Origin: CAKXIK01 sp050947015
GTDB taxonomy: Bacteria; Bacillota; Clostridia; Oscillospirales; Acutalibacteraceae
DNA length: 36,323 bases
Direction: 5' to 3'
Assembly: GCA_050947015.1 (NCBI GenBank)
Contig: JBMNVT010000022.1
Coordinates: 1 to 36,323, forward strand
Shown here: positions 22,742 to 30,835 of the stretch, piece after piece
How the letters are laid out: the number at the start of each line of letters is the position of its first letter
How positions within the stretch are numbered: the first letter of the stretch is position 1
Position numbers and translations under genes: made by a program
The notes under the pieces: model-generated
Seen by the model: only the letters and a program-made list of their open reading frames with translations
What the model was told of the DNA's origin: nothing
Database searches by the model: none

Positions 22742-23824
22742 GTGACCTTGGAAACGATTGAAAAACGAAAACGGTTTATCATTAACTTTGTTTACTTTGC
22801 AATTTTGGCTTTTATCGTATATTTTTGTTTCAAAAATTTAATTTTTTATATCATGCCGTTTCTGATTGGCTTTACGTTTGCGTTTATTTTGAAGCCGCTT
22901 GTAAATTTGCTGGCCGAAAAACTGCGGGTTAACCGGAAAATTGTTGCGGTTACTGTCACCATTTTGTTTTATGCTGTTCTTGGCGTCCTGATTTTTTTCT
23001 TAGGCACCAAGCTGTATCTGTTTTTAAAAAGTGCTGTAAACGAGCTGCCAGCATTTTATGAAAGCAGTCTGAAGCCAGCCGTTACTTCTCTGTTTTCGTG
23101 GCTGGAATCTGCGTTAAGTAAGATTTCTCCTTCTCTTGGCGGATCACTCAATAACCTGCAGACAAAATGGATCGACTCTCTTTCCGGCCTGTTGACCGGC
23201 GTTTCGACCGGAGCACTCAATCTTCTTTCCTCTGTTGCAACTGGGATTCCAGGTTTTCTGGTCAGTTTGCTGGTCACCATTATTTCGTCCTTCTTCTTTG
23301 CCGCCGATTATTACGTTATTACCTCGTTTTTTGCAAGACAGTTAAACGACCGCATGCGAATTCTTCTATTCGATGTAAAGAATTATCTCGTTGGCACTGT
23401 GTTCAAGCTGATTCTTTCCTATCTCTGCATTATGACAATTACCTTTGCCGAACTTTCTGTCGGTCTGTTGATTTTGCGGGTTCCAAACGCTATTGGTGTT
23501 GCGGCGCTGATCGCCATTGTGGACATTCTTCCGGTTCTCGGCACTGGAGCAGTGGTCATCCCCTGGTCGCTGCTGGCGCTTGTTCAGCAGCAATACACAC
23601 TGGCGGTTGGACTGATCGTTTTGTATGTTGTTATCACTGTGATTCGAAATATTATAGAACCGAAGATTGTCGGAAAACAGGTTGGGCTTCACCCTTTGGC
23701 AACGCTGTTTTGTATGATCGTGGGAGTAAAGCTGTTTGGCGGGCTGGGCATCTTCATCCTGCCGCTGTTCGTAATCATCCTGAAGAATCTGAATGACACC
23801 GGCAAAATTCATTTATTCAAATAA
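22742..23824 (+). CDS. AI-2E family transporter / YtvI-like membrane protein
   Basis: Integral membrane protein of the AI-2E exporter/PerM superfamily, about eight segments. Family marks are FLIGFTFAFILKPLVNLL in the first third and the C-terminal IVDILPVLGTGAVVIPWSLL followed by NIIEPKIVGKQVGLHPLATL. The resemblance to the sporulation protein YtvI is my recollection and fits a spore former; transport of AI-2 should not be assumed. Start: the frame opens at ATG 22706, inside the promoter, so I chose GTG 22742, six bases after AAGAAGGA; TTG 22748 is an alternative. This gives 360 residues. It is a single-gene unit ending in a palindromic terminator. Confidence 0.88.
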   Translation: MTLETIEKRKRFIINFVYFAILAFIVYFCFKNLIFYIMPFLIGFTFAFILKPLVNLLAEKLRVNRKIVAVTVTILFYAVLGVLIFFLGTKLYLFLKSAVNELPAFYESSLKPAVTSLFSWLESALSKISPSLGGSLNNLQTKWIDSLSGLLTGVSTGALNLLSSVATGIPGFLVSLLVTIISSFFFAADYYVITSFFARQLNDRMRILLFDVKNYLVGTVFKLILSYLCIMTITFAELSVGLLILRVPNAIGVAALIAIVDILPVLGTGAVVIPWSLLALVQQQYTLAVGLIVLYVVITVIRNIIEPKIVGKQVGLHPLATLFCMIVGVKLFGGLGIFILPLFVIILKNLNDTGKIHLFK

Positions 23825-23828
23825 CTAA

Positions 23829-23864
23829 AAAACACGCTGGCCGCAGCTGCGGCCAGCGTGTTTT
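23829..23864. terminator. Bidirectional terminator (perfect palindrome)
   Basis: AAAACACGCTGGCCGCAG mirrors CTGCGGCCAGCGTGTTTT: an 18-bp perfect inverted repeat with flanking A and T runs. It lies between convergent genes. Confidence 0.92.
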
Positions 23865-23867
23865 GAT

Positions 23868-24722
23868 TTAAAAAATCATCTCATCCCGAACCAAAGCAGC
23901 TTCCTGCTTTAGCAGACTCCATTCATGCTCTGTCAGTGGCTGCTTCAAACATTCATCAATATGGTCAAGCATAAAGCAAAAATGTTCAAAGTCCCCGGGC
24001 GGAACCAGAGTTGCCGCCCCCTTGTACAGACCATATTTCATTGCAGCTACACCCAGTTCTGTGTTCTCAGAAATTGGACGGCACCAGGATTTTGGGTAAT
24101 TTCGCGGTTCCTTCTCTCTCCATTTACGATAAATCAGTGTTTTCATCGCCAGTAATCCAATTTTGTGCTCCCTTGCGTAATCGGAAATTCTGTCCCCCCA
24201 ACCTGTATTGATTCCGAGCGCCCAGTTCATCGGAAAAAGCACCGTATCAAACTCAAAGAGAGACAGCGTCTGCAGAGCAATATCTTCATTGTGCGTCGAA
24301 AAACCAATTTTACGGACTAACCCTTCCCGTTTTGCCCACAGCACGGTTTCCATAACGCCACCCAATCCAAACGCCCGGTCAACGTCATCCTGTGTTGTCA
24401 TGGCATGCAGTTGATATACATCAAAATGATCCGTTTTCAAACGCTGCAGTGACTGCAGTAATTCTTTTTTGGACGCCTCGGCGCTTCGTTCCTGCGTTTT
24501 ACACGCCAGATACACCTGATTGCGATAGGGACTCAGCGCTGGCCCCAGGCGCTGCTCGGCATCTCCATACGACGGTGCAACATCAAAATAATTAATCCCG
24601 TAGTCAACGGCGGCAGAAACAAACCGATCCGCATCGGCCTGTGTCTCGTTCATATTAATGATCCCGCCAAAAACGACCGGACTGACCAGATATCCTGTAT
24701 TCCCCAGCTTTCGCTTTTCCAT
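23868..24722 (-). CDS. Aldo/keto reductase
   Basis: NADPH-dependent oxidoreductase with the TIM-barrel AKR fold. The start MEKRKLGNTGYLVSPVVFGG is typical. Tetrad residues are visible: Asp and Tyr in FDVAPSYGDAEQRLG (near residues 49-63), Lys in VYLACKTQERSA and His in DVYQLHAM. WALGINTGWGDRISDYA and LLAMKTLIY follow. The 284-residue protein lacks the C-terminal ferredoxin-like cysteine domain found in some clostridial AKRs. It is the last gene after paaK (46-base gap), so it may reduce an aryl aldehyde from that pathway, but substrate assignment is a guess. AGAAAGGG precedes the ATG. Confidence 0.92.
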   Translation of the reverse strand: MEKRKLGNTGYLVSPVVFGGIINMNETQADADRFVSAAVDYGINYFDVAPSYGDAEQRLGPALSPYRNQVYLACKTQERSAEASKKELLQSLQRLKTDHFDVYQLHAMTTQDDVDRAFGLGGVMETVLWAKREGLVRKIGFSTHNEDIALQTLSLFEFDTVLFPMNWALGINTGWGDRISDYAREHKIGLLAMKTLIYRKWREKEPRNYPKSWCRPISENTELGVAAMKYGLYKGAATLVPPGDFEHFCFMLDHIDECLKQPLTEHEWSLLKQEAALVRDEMIF

Positions 24723-24768
24723 GAAATCACATACCCTTTCTGCCGAACCGCAAAATCAAACGGTTCTG

Positions 24769-26001
24769 TCAATAACGATTATCAAACACACGTGTCGATT
24801 TTTTTTCACTGCGCGGCAAATCTCCGATTTCCACCGGTTTAACAATTGGCGTCATACCGATCTTGGCTTTAAACTGAGCCTGCAGCTCCTGCTCCAAAGC
24901 TGCTTTATCAGCGCCCGGAACGGCTTCTACAAACAGCGTCAGAATGTCCTTGCCATAGAGATGATCGATCATAACCTGATATTCGCTGGATGCCGCCGGA
25001 ATTGTCATCAGCAACTCCTCAATCTGGCTTGGGAAAATATTGACTCCCTTTACTTTAACCATATCATCCGTTCTGCCCAAAATCGTATCGATTCTGGGAT
25101 AAGGCGAACCGCAGGCGCAGTCGCCCGGAAGCATACGGGAAAGATCGTGCGTGCGGTAGCGGATCAACGGTGCCCCCTGCTTGCGTAGTGTTGTAATCAC
25201 AATTTCTCCCACGGTTCCATCCGGAACAGCTTCGCCGGTCTTCGGGTCGACGATCTCAATGTAAACGTAATCGTCCCAATAATGCATTCCACACTCACAG
25301 TCACAGCTGACCGCAATTCCGGGGCCGTAAACCTCGGTTAAGCCATAAATGTCATAAAGAGAAACTCCCAGTTCATCTGCAATGCGTTTGCGCATTTTGT
25401 CGCCCCAACGTTCAGAACCGATAATTCCTTTTTTCAGGCAGATTTGATCGCCGATGCCGCGTTTTGCAATCTCTTCTGCAAGCAGCAGCGCATATGAGGA
25501 AGTCGCACAGAGAACGGTGGATTTCATGTCCACCATCATCCGCAGCTGCTTTTCCGTATTGCCGGGTCCCATCGGGATCGTCATAGCACCGAGACGCTCC
25601 GCACCATTTTGAAAACCAATGCCCGCAGTCCAAAGACCATAGCCCGGCGTGATATGGATTCTGTCAAGCTCGGTAACACCGGCTACCCGATAACAGCGCT
25701 CAAACATCAGCGCCCAATCGCTGATATCCTGCTTTGTGTATGGAATAATGACCGGAGTTCCTGTTGTACCTGACGAAGAATGGATCCGCACAATCTCCTC
25801 CTCGGGCACCGCCATTAGACCAAGCGGATAAGCTTCCCGAAGATCACCTTTCCAGGTAAAAGGCAGCTTTTCAAAATCCTCCTGTGAACGGATGGCGTCA
25901 ACATCAATTTCTTCAAGCTTTTTTTGGTAAAAGCATTCGCGCGATGTAAGATTTTTTAGCTGTTCTTTAATCAGCCGAAATTGTTCTTCTTTCATTTTCA
26001 T
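24769..26001 (-). CDS. paaK: Phenylacetate-CoA ligase (PaaK-like)
   Basis: AMP-forming acyl-CoA ligase that activates phenylacetate or other arylacetates. P-loop-like HSSSGTTGTPVIIPYTK is near residues 72-88; the adenylate motif YDIYGLTEVYGPG is near residue 218; RYRTHDLSRM is near 288; the C-terminal hinge VKVKGVNIFPSQIEELL is near 311. Length 410 is slightly shorter than aerobic PaaK (about 430) and typical of anaerobes. The gene follows iorB by 32 bases; with IorAB, which makes arylacetyl-CoA from aryl pyruvates, it could run in either direction, including ATP formation. The exact aryl group is unknown. Confidence 0.93.
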   Translation of the reverse strand: MKMKEEQFRLIKEQLKNLTSRECFYQKKLEEIDVDAIRSQEDFEKLPFTWKGDLREAYPLGLMAVPEEEIVRIHSSSGTTGTPVIIPYTKQDISDWALMFERCYRVAGVTELDRIHITPGYGLWTAGIGFQNGAERLGAMTIPMGPGNTEKQLRMMVDMKSTVLCATSSYALLLAEEIAKRGIGDQICLKKGIIGSERWGDKMRKRIADELGVSLYDIYGLTEVYGPGIAVSCDCECGMHYWDDYVYIEIVDPKTGEAVPDGTVGEIVITTLRKQGAPLIRYRTHDLSRMLPGDCACGSPYPRIDTILGRTDDMVKVKGVNIFPSQIEELLMTIPAASSEYQVMIDHLYGKDILTLFVEAVPGADKAALEQELQAQFKAKIGMTPIVKPVEIGDLPRSEKKSTRVFDNRY

Positions 26002-26033
26002 CGGTTTGATCGTTCCTTTCGGGCTTTTTCAGG

Positions 26034-26618
26034 TCATTGAGCGGCTTGGGCGCCAAGCTGAAGCGCCTGCAGATTCATTTGCCAGAAACGTTCCGGAACC
26101 CGCGCACAGAGAGCTTTCTTCAGTTCATCCAATGAGATGCTGAACACGCTTTTCGCGGCAGCAGCACCAAGCAGCGCAACGTTCAGTACCTTTGGAGATC
26201 CGCATTGTGCACAAACAGTTTCTCCATCCACTACAATCAAATTCGGAACCTTTTTCTGCAGCCATGCAAGCACGTCTGCACCGTTATATTGCGACGCACC
26301 CAAAGACACGGTGATCGGTTGAACCGCTTTGAGGCTGACCACAACGGTTCCTCCTTGTTTTAAATAAGGGAGCGCACGCATTGCCTCTCCGGGCTCAAAT
26401 CCCAGGATTACGTCGGCTCCCCCGTACGGAATCATAGGGGAATAAATTTGCTGACCAATACGTACATGACTGACCACGCTGCCGCCGCGCTGTGCCATGC
26501 CAATTGTTTCGGCACTGCGGGCCTGCCACCCTTTCTCCATTGCCGCCTGAGCGATCAGCTTAGAGGCAAGCAAAGTCCCCTGTCCGCCGACACCGCATAC
26601 CAGAATACTCTTATTCAT
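26034..26618 (-). CDS. iorB: Indolepyruvate:ferredoxin oxidoreductase subunit beta
   Basis: Gamma-type subunit of the 2-oxoacid:ferredoxin oxidoreductase family, pairing with IorA to convert aryl pyruvates to arylacetyl-CoA with reduction of ferredoxin. SILVCGVGGQGTLLASKLIA at the N-terminus and SAETIGMAQRGGSVVSHVRI near residues 36-55 are typical. The start chosen is ATG 26618 (MNKSILVCG), nine bases after AAAGG; the ATG at 26627 is too close to the site. Length is 194. It is separated from iorA by an unusually long gap of 136 bases. paaK follows. Confidence 0.94.
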   Translation of the reverse strand: MNKSILVCGVGGQGTLLASKLIAQAAMEKGWQARSAETIGMAQRGGSVVSHVRIGQQIYSPMIPYGGADVILGFEPGEAMRALPYLKQGGTVVVSLKAVQPITVSLGASQYNGADVLAWLQKKVPNLIVVDGETVCAQCGSPKVLNVALLGAAAAKSVFSISLDELKKALCARVPERFWQMNLQALQLGAQAAQ

Positions 26619-26754
26619 GATAATCATACCTTTCTGCCCGGCGTCAATTCTTACAGACTTCAGCTTACCGAAACTGCAGTGATAAAAAACGCCAAAGCAT
26701 AAAAAGATTTATTTTTCGCTGATCCGTTTTGACGAAACCGCAAACACTGCTTTC

Positions 26755-28557
26755 TCAGACTGTTTTATCAGACCGGCGGATAGCCTGCACCGGGCATATC
26801 TGTGCGCACAGACCGCAGCCAGTGCAAAGTGAAGTTTCCACCAAAACCGATTTTCCGTTTTGCACCAGCGCCGGACACCCAAGTTCCCGAATACATTTTT
26901 TACAACCAATACAAATTTCCGGATCGACCGCAAACGATTCTTCCGGCTTAACCAATGCAATGCACGGTTCCTGAAAAATAATCGCTTTTACTCCGGGAAG
27001 TTCCGAGAGACGCTGCACTGTCTTCACAGCTTCGTCCAACTTCAGGGGGGATACCGTTACAACCTCTGCAACACCGATCGCCTGCAGGATTTTAGGTATG
27101 CTCACTTTTTCCACAATATGCCCCATCATCGTTTTTCCTGTTCCGGGGTGCGGCTGATGACCGGTCATTGCCGTTGTGGAATTGTCCAGCACCACAATAG
27201 TCAGATCAGCCTCATTATACACGGCATTGACCACGCCGGTCAGCCCCGAGGCAAAAAATGTGGAATCTCCGATAAAAGAAAAATATTTCGCGTCTTGATC
27301 GATCCTCTGCAGCCCCTGTACCATTGTCACACCGGCGCCCATGCAGAGGCAGGTATCCACCATATCGAGCGGTTTGGCGTTGCCGAGGGTGTAACAGCCG
27401 ATATCGCCGCAAAAAACTGCTTTTTTCCCCTGCATCGCACGTTTGACCGCGTAAAAAGAAGCCCTGTGTGGGCACCCTGCGCAGAGCACCGGAGGACGAA
27501 CCGGCAAAGGCGGATGCGAATCCTCCGACACTGCAGCAGGAACAGGCAAAGACAAAAAGCCGGAAAGCACCGAGCGCACCGATTCAACACTGTTTTCTCC
27601 CGCACACGGCGCCTCCCCGGTCAGCTTGCCGCGAATCTTCACCGAAAGGTGATGCTTGCCGCAAAGCAGAAGCAATTCCTTTTCCAGCACCGGGTCAAGC
27701 TCTTCAATCACGATAACCTCTGTCAGTCCCTCTAAAAAGCGCAATGCGAGAGATTCCGGGAACGGATGCGGAGTGCCGACCTTCAAAATCCGAACCGGCG
27801 TGTTTTCCGGCAATACTTCTCTCACATATTCATAGCTGATCCCGGCTGTAATAATCCCCTTTGTACCGGAACCACTCAACTGATTAAATCTTGAAGAAGA
27901 AAAGCTTTCTCCCATTTCCGGCAGCATCGCTTCAATTTTCTGATGGTTCTGAAACGAAAGACGCGGAAAAATTACCCATCTGGAGGAATCCTTCTGAAAT
28001 CCCTCCGGTTCCGGAATCTGCAAAGCCTCCCGAAGAGCAACCGACGCGCAGCCGTGACAGACCCGTGTAGTTGGCCGCAGCAGCACCGGTTTGCCATATC
28101 GTTCCGAGCAGGCAAAGGCTTCCTCCACCATATCGTACGCCTCTTCCGGAGAGCTCGGGTCGAAAACCGGCAATTTTGCAAACTGGGCAAAATGCCGCGT
28201 GTCTTGTTCTGTCTGGGAAGAGATCGGTCCCGGATCGTCTGCGACAACAACTACCATACCACCCTTGACGCCGACATAGACAAGGCTCATCAGCGGGTCA
28301 GAAGCAACGTTCAGCCCAACCTGCTTCATTGTTACCATGGTGCGTGCGCCGGCATATGCCGCAGCTGCCGCAACCTCCATTGCCGCTTTTTCATTGACCG
28401 ACCATTCTACGTGAATATTACCCGGATTATTTTTCGCAACTGTTTCAAGAATTTCGGTGGAAGGCGTTCCGGGGTATCCGGAAACAAGCCGCACACCGCA
28501 ACGAATTGCCGCAAGACCGATGGCTTCGTTGCCCATTAAAAACTTCGCGTTTAACAC
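26755..28557 (-). CDS. iorA: Indolepyruvate:ferredoxin oxidoreductase subunit alpha
   Basis: Thiamine diphosphate and iron-sulfur subunit that oxidatively decarboxylates indolepyruvate, phenylpyruvate or hydroxyphenylpyruvate to the CoA ester. The N-terminal pyrimidine-binding part has GNEAIGLAAIRCGVRLVSGY; the TPP-binding segment is GDIGCYTLGNAKPLDMVDT, with GDSTFFASGLTGVVNAVYN. The last 60 residues carry two [4Fe-4S] motifs, CIGCKKCIRELGCP and CTGCGLCAQICP. Length 600 is typical. It starts at GTG 28557 after GGAGGG at nine bases. First gene of iorA-iorB-paaK-AKR, behind a good promoter. The enzyme is oxygen-sensitive in known anaerobes. Confidence 0.95.
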   Translation of the reverse strand: MLNAKFLMGNEAIGLAAIRCGVRLVSGYPGTPSTEILETVAKNNPGNIHVEWSVNEKAAMEVAAAAAYAGARTMVTMKQVGLNVASDPLMSLVYVGVKGGMVVVVADDPGPISSQTEQDTRHFAQFAKLPVFDPSSPEEAYDMVEEAFACSERYGKPVLLRPTTRVCHGCASVALREALQIPEPEGFQKDSSRWVIFPRLSFQNHQKIEAMLPEMGESFSSSRFNQLSGSGTKGIITAGISYEYVREVLPENTPVRILKVGTPHPFPESLALRFLEGLTEVIVIEELDPVLEKELLLLCGKHHLSVKIRGKLTGEAPCAGENSVESVRSVLSGFLSLPVPAAVSEDSHPPLPVRPPVLCAGCPHRASFYAVKRAMQGKKAVFCGDIGCYTLGNAKPLDMVDTCLCMGAGVTMVQGLQRIDQDAKYFSFIGDSTFFASGLTGVVNAVYNEADLTIVVLDNSTTAMTGHQPHPGTGKTMMGHIVEKVSIPKILQAIGVAEVVTVSPLKLDEAVKTVQRLSELPGVKAIIFQEPCIALVKPEESFAVDPEICIGCKKCIRELGCPALVQNGKSVLVETSLCTGCGLCAQICPVQAIRRSDKTV

Positions 28558-28588
28558 GATATGTATCCCTCCAAATCTTACTTGTATT

Positions 28589-28617
28589 ATTGTATCACTA
28601 ACGCTTTAATGCGTCAA
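28589..28617 (-). promoter_or_regulatory. Sigma-A-type promoter of the iorA operon
   Basis: On the minus strand, TTGACG (28617-28612), 17 bases and TACAAT (28594-28589), preceded by an extended TGA. Confidence 0.75.
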
Positions 28618-28646
28618 ATAAAAGACCGGAAAAGAATATATAGGAA

Positions 28647-28699
28647 TAAAAAACCGTTTTCGGAGTTGCCCCCAAAAACGGCGGGCACTCCGAAACGGC
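28647..28699 (-). terminator. Terminator of metY
   Basis: On the minus strand, GCCGTTTCGGAGT pairs with ACTCCGAAAACGGTT and TTTTTATT follows. It lies about 70 bases after the metY stop and upstream of the iorA promoter. Confidence 0.8.
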
Positions 28700-28769
28700 A
28701 AACGCAATCATCATGTTATCGGAGTGTCAATGGTAAAATGCCCGGTTTACATATTCTTTATGCAAAAAA

Positions 28770-30041
28770 TCAAAGTTTTTCAATCGATTGCTTCAAATCT
28801 GCAATAATGTCATTCACATTTTCCAGACCGACCGAAAGACGGATCAGATCCGGACGGACGCCGCCTTCCAGCAGCTGTTCATCCGTCATCTGGCGGTGAG
28901 TCGTGCTGGCCGGATGCAGCAGGCAGGTACGGATATCGGCCACATGCGTTTCAATAGAAGCCAACTTCAGTCCATCCATGAACCGGACGGCACCTTCGCG
29001 TCCGGCTTTCAAGCCGAAAGAAATAACACCGCAGGTTCCTTTCGGTAAATATTTTTTCACACGGTCGCGATCCTCGCTGTCCTCCAAGCCGGGATATTTG
29101 ACCCACGCGACTGCTTCGCAATTCTGCAGCCATTTAGCAACGGTCAGTGCGTTACTGCAGTGCCGTTCCACGCGCAACGGGAGTGTTTCCAGACCAAGGT
29201 TCAGCAAGAACGCCGAATTCGGGCTCATCATGGCGCCCAAATCGCGCATTAAATGAACCTTTGCCTTGGTAATATAAGCCGCAGCCCCAAAGCTTTCATT
29301 GTAGCGAATCCCGTGATAGCTTTCGTCCGGTTCGGTCAGCATCGGGAATTTTCCGTTATTCCAGTCGAATTTTCCGCTGTCAACCACAACGCCGCCCAAT
29401 ACCACTGCATGACCATCCATATATTTCGTTGTGGAGTGCGTAACAATATCGGCGCCGAATTCAAACGGGCGGCAGTTGACCGGCGTTGCAAACGTATTGT
29501 CAATAATCAGTGGGACTCCATGCGCATGCGCCGCTTTTGCAAACTGCTCCAGATCCAGCACGTCGAGCGAAGGGTTTGAAATCGTTTCGCCGAACACGCA
29601 GCGGGTATTCGGCTGGAACGCTGCGTTCAGCTCTTCGTCTGTCGCGCGCGGCGAAACAAAAGTAACGTCAATCCCCATTTCCCTCATCGTCTTGTTAAGA
29701 AGATTGAAACTGCCGCCATAGATGGCGCTGCTGGCCACCACATGGCTGCCGGCATGGCAGATATTCATGATCGACATAAACGTTGCAGACTGGCCGGAGC
29801 TGACCAGCATTGCGCCGACACCGCCTTCCAGTGCGGCGATTTTCTCTTCTACAGCAGCAACCGTCGGGTTTGCCAGACGGCTGTAAAAAAAGCCTGATTT
29901 TTGAAGATCAAACAACTGTCCCATTTCATCCGCGGATTCGTAACGGAACGTGGTGCTTTGTACAATCGGCACCACGCGCGGTTCGCCGTTTTTCGGTTCA
30001 TAGCCCGATTGAATGCATTTTGTTTCAATTTGATAATCCAT
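28770..30041 (-). CDS. metY: O-acetylhomoserine sulfhydrylase (MetY-type)
   Basis: PLP enzyme of the Cys/Met metabolism family that forms homocysteine from O-acetylhomoserine and sulfide. The start ETKCIQSGYEPKNGEPRVVP and the cofactor region SSGQSATFMSIMNI are typical. The PLP lysine is in HSTTKYMDGHAVVLGG near residue 205; the C-terminus has SIETHVADIRTCLLHPASTT, as expected. Length 423 matches the family. The 153 bases upstream show no SAM riboswitch or T-box that I can recognise, and the ribosome binding site is weak (GGGAATGG). It ends at a strong terminator. A cysteine-forming side activity is possible. Confidence 0.95.
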   Translation of the reverse strand: MDYQIETKCIQSGYEPKNGEPRVVPIVQSTTFRYESADEMGQLFDLQKSGFFYSRLANPTVAAVEEKIAALEGGVGAMLVSSGQSATFMSIMNICHAGSHVVASSAIYGGSFNLLNKTMREMGIDVTFVSPRATDEELNAAFQPNTRCVFGETISNPSLDVLDLEQFAKAAHAHGVPLIIDNTFATPVNCRPFEFGADIVTHSTTKYMDGHAVVLGGVVVDSGKFDWNNGKFPMLTEPDESYHGIRYNESFGAAAYITKAKVHLMRDLGAMMSPNSAFLLNLGLETLPLRVERHCSNALTVAKWLQNCEAVAWVKYPGLEDSEDRDRVKKYLPKGTCGVISFGLKAGREGAVRFMDGLKLASIETHVADIRTCLLHPASTTHRQMTDEQLLEGGVRPDLIRLSVGLENVNDIIADLKQSIEKL

Positions 30042-30194
30042 CTGTCATCGCCATTCCCGTAGTAAAAGTAGTAGTTTTTCGCGTCCCTCTCCAAGGACTT
30101 CTGTTATGCCGGGTAGCAGAGCTGCCGCAAAATTGAAGCAATTTTTCTGCAATAAGATTTTCCTTAAAAAAACAATATGCAGCAGAACCTTTTT

Positions 30195-30602
30195 TTATTT
30201 TGCAAAGACCTTTTGAAACAGCCCTACCACCGCGTCGGTTCCAAAAACAGCAAGCGCTGTCAACAGCAAAACCAAAACCATCAGCCAAAAGCTCGATATC
30301 TTCTTTTTCGGCGTCTCGTCCTCCTTGAAAGGTTCTGTTGTTACGTCCGGCTCCAGCGCCCCAATACCAATCAAAACTTCACGAGCACGATCCTCTTCGC
30401 AGGCAGGAACCAGCAATCGAATCTCGCCCACGGCATTTCCCATCAGCACAGTGGAGGCCTGCATATCCCTGGAATACTCGCGCGCAACGGGAATGCCTTC
30501 GTCTTTCAGCGCCGCAGCAATGCGATCGGCCTCCATATCATCGGAAACCGTAATCATCAGCTGGGGCTTGTCATTTGCCTGGGCTTCTTTCTGGTTGTCC
30601 AT
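30195..30602 (-). CDS. DUF2007-like protein with a C-terminal membrane segment
   Basis: A 135-residue protein. Residues 10-85 resemble DUF2007 (putative signal-transducing domain): PQLMITVSDDMEADRIAAAL, then IPVAREYSRD and GEIRLLVPACEEDRAREVL. A charged linker (EPFKEDETPKKK) is followed by one hydrophobic helix (FWLMVLVLLLTALAVFGTDA), so it is probably a tail-anchored membrane protein. The frame is open to a TTG at 30653, but ATG 30602 (MDNQKEAQ) has AAAGGA nine bases before it. The role is unknown. It has its own strong promoter and a structured leader and precedes metY on the same strand. Confidence 0.8.
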   Translation of the reverse strand: MDNQKEAQANDKPQLMITVSDDMEADRIAAALKDEGIPVAREYSRDMQASTVLMGNAVGEIRLLVPACEEDRAREVLIGIGALEPDVTTEPFKEDETPKKKISSFWLMVLVLLLTALAVFGTDAVVGLFQKVFAK

Positions 30603-30626
30603 GTTTATCATTCCTTTCGTTGCAGA

Positions 30627-30696
30627 GGATCCCACAGTTTTTCCTTTCGGCAAATTTTTAACTTACAAATCGCACTTGGACTTTGCCCACGGATCC
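30627..30696 (-). promoter_or_regulatory. Nested inverted repeats in the leader of the DUF2007-like gene
   Basis: The leader has GGATCC at both ends (30696-30691 and 30632-30627), and between them GGCAAA (30687-30682) and TTTGCC (30654-30649) that can pair. The outer and inner pairs nest. No T-run follows, so it is not a terminator. The function is unknown. Confidence 0.35.
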
Positions 30697-30733
30697 CTGA
30701 AAAAATTGCGAAAAAGCGGTAAATTATTGATTA

Positions 30734-30762
30734 TTGTACGCTGTTTTTGTAGTCTTGTCAAT
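30734..30762 (-). promoter_or_regulatory. Sigma-A-type promoter of the DUF2007-like gene (and metY)
   Basis: Perfect TTGACA (30762-30757), 17 bases and TACAAT (30739-30734) on the minus strand. It follows the ilvD terminator, so it starts a separate unit. Confidence 0.8.
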
Positions 30763-30784
30763 GCCGCCTGCATCCGAAAAAACG

Positions 30785-30820
30785 GAAAAGCCTCTGCAGA
30801 GTGGCAACTCCGCAGAGACT
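30785..30820 (-). terminator. Terminator of the ilv operon
   Basis: On the minus strand, AGTCTCTGCGGAG and CTCTGCAGAGGCT form a stem of about 12 bp followed by TTTT. The T-run is short, so it may leak. Confidence 0.65.
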
Positions 30821-30835
30821 TTCAAAAGCTGATGA

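Noticed and set aside
26860..27735. A 291-codon open frame on the plus strand
   Set aside because: Antisense to iorA, whose TPP and ferredoxin motifs are intact; the translation is arginine/histidine-rich without a domain.
30042..30194. A SAM riboswitch or T-box upstream of metY
   Set aside because: I looked for the SAM-I core and the T-box sequence and found neither; only a small hairpin without T-run is visible.
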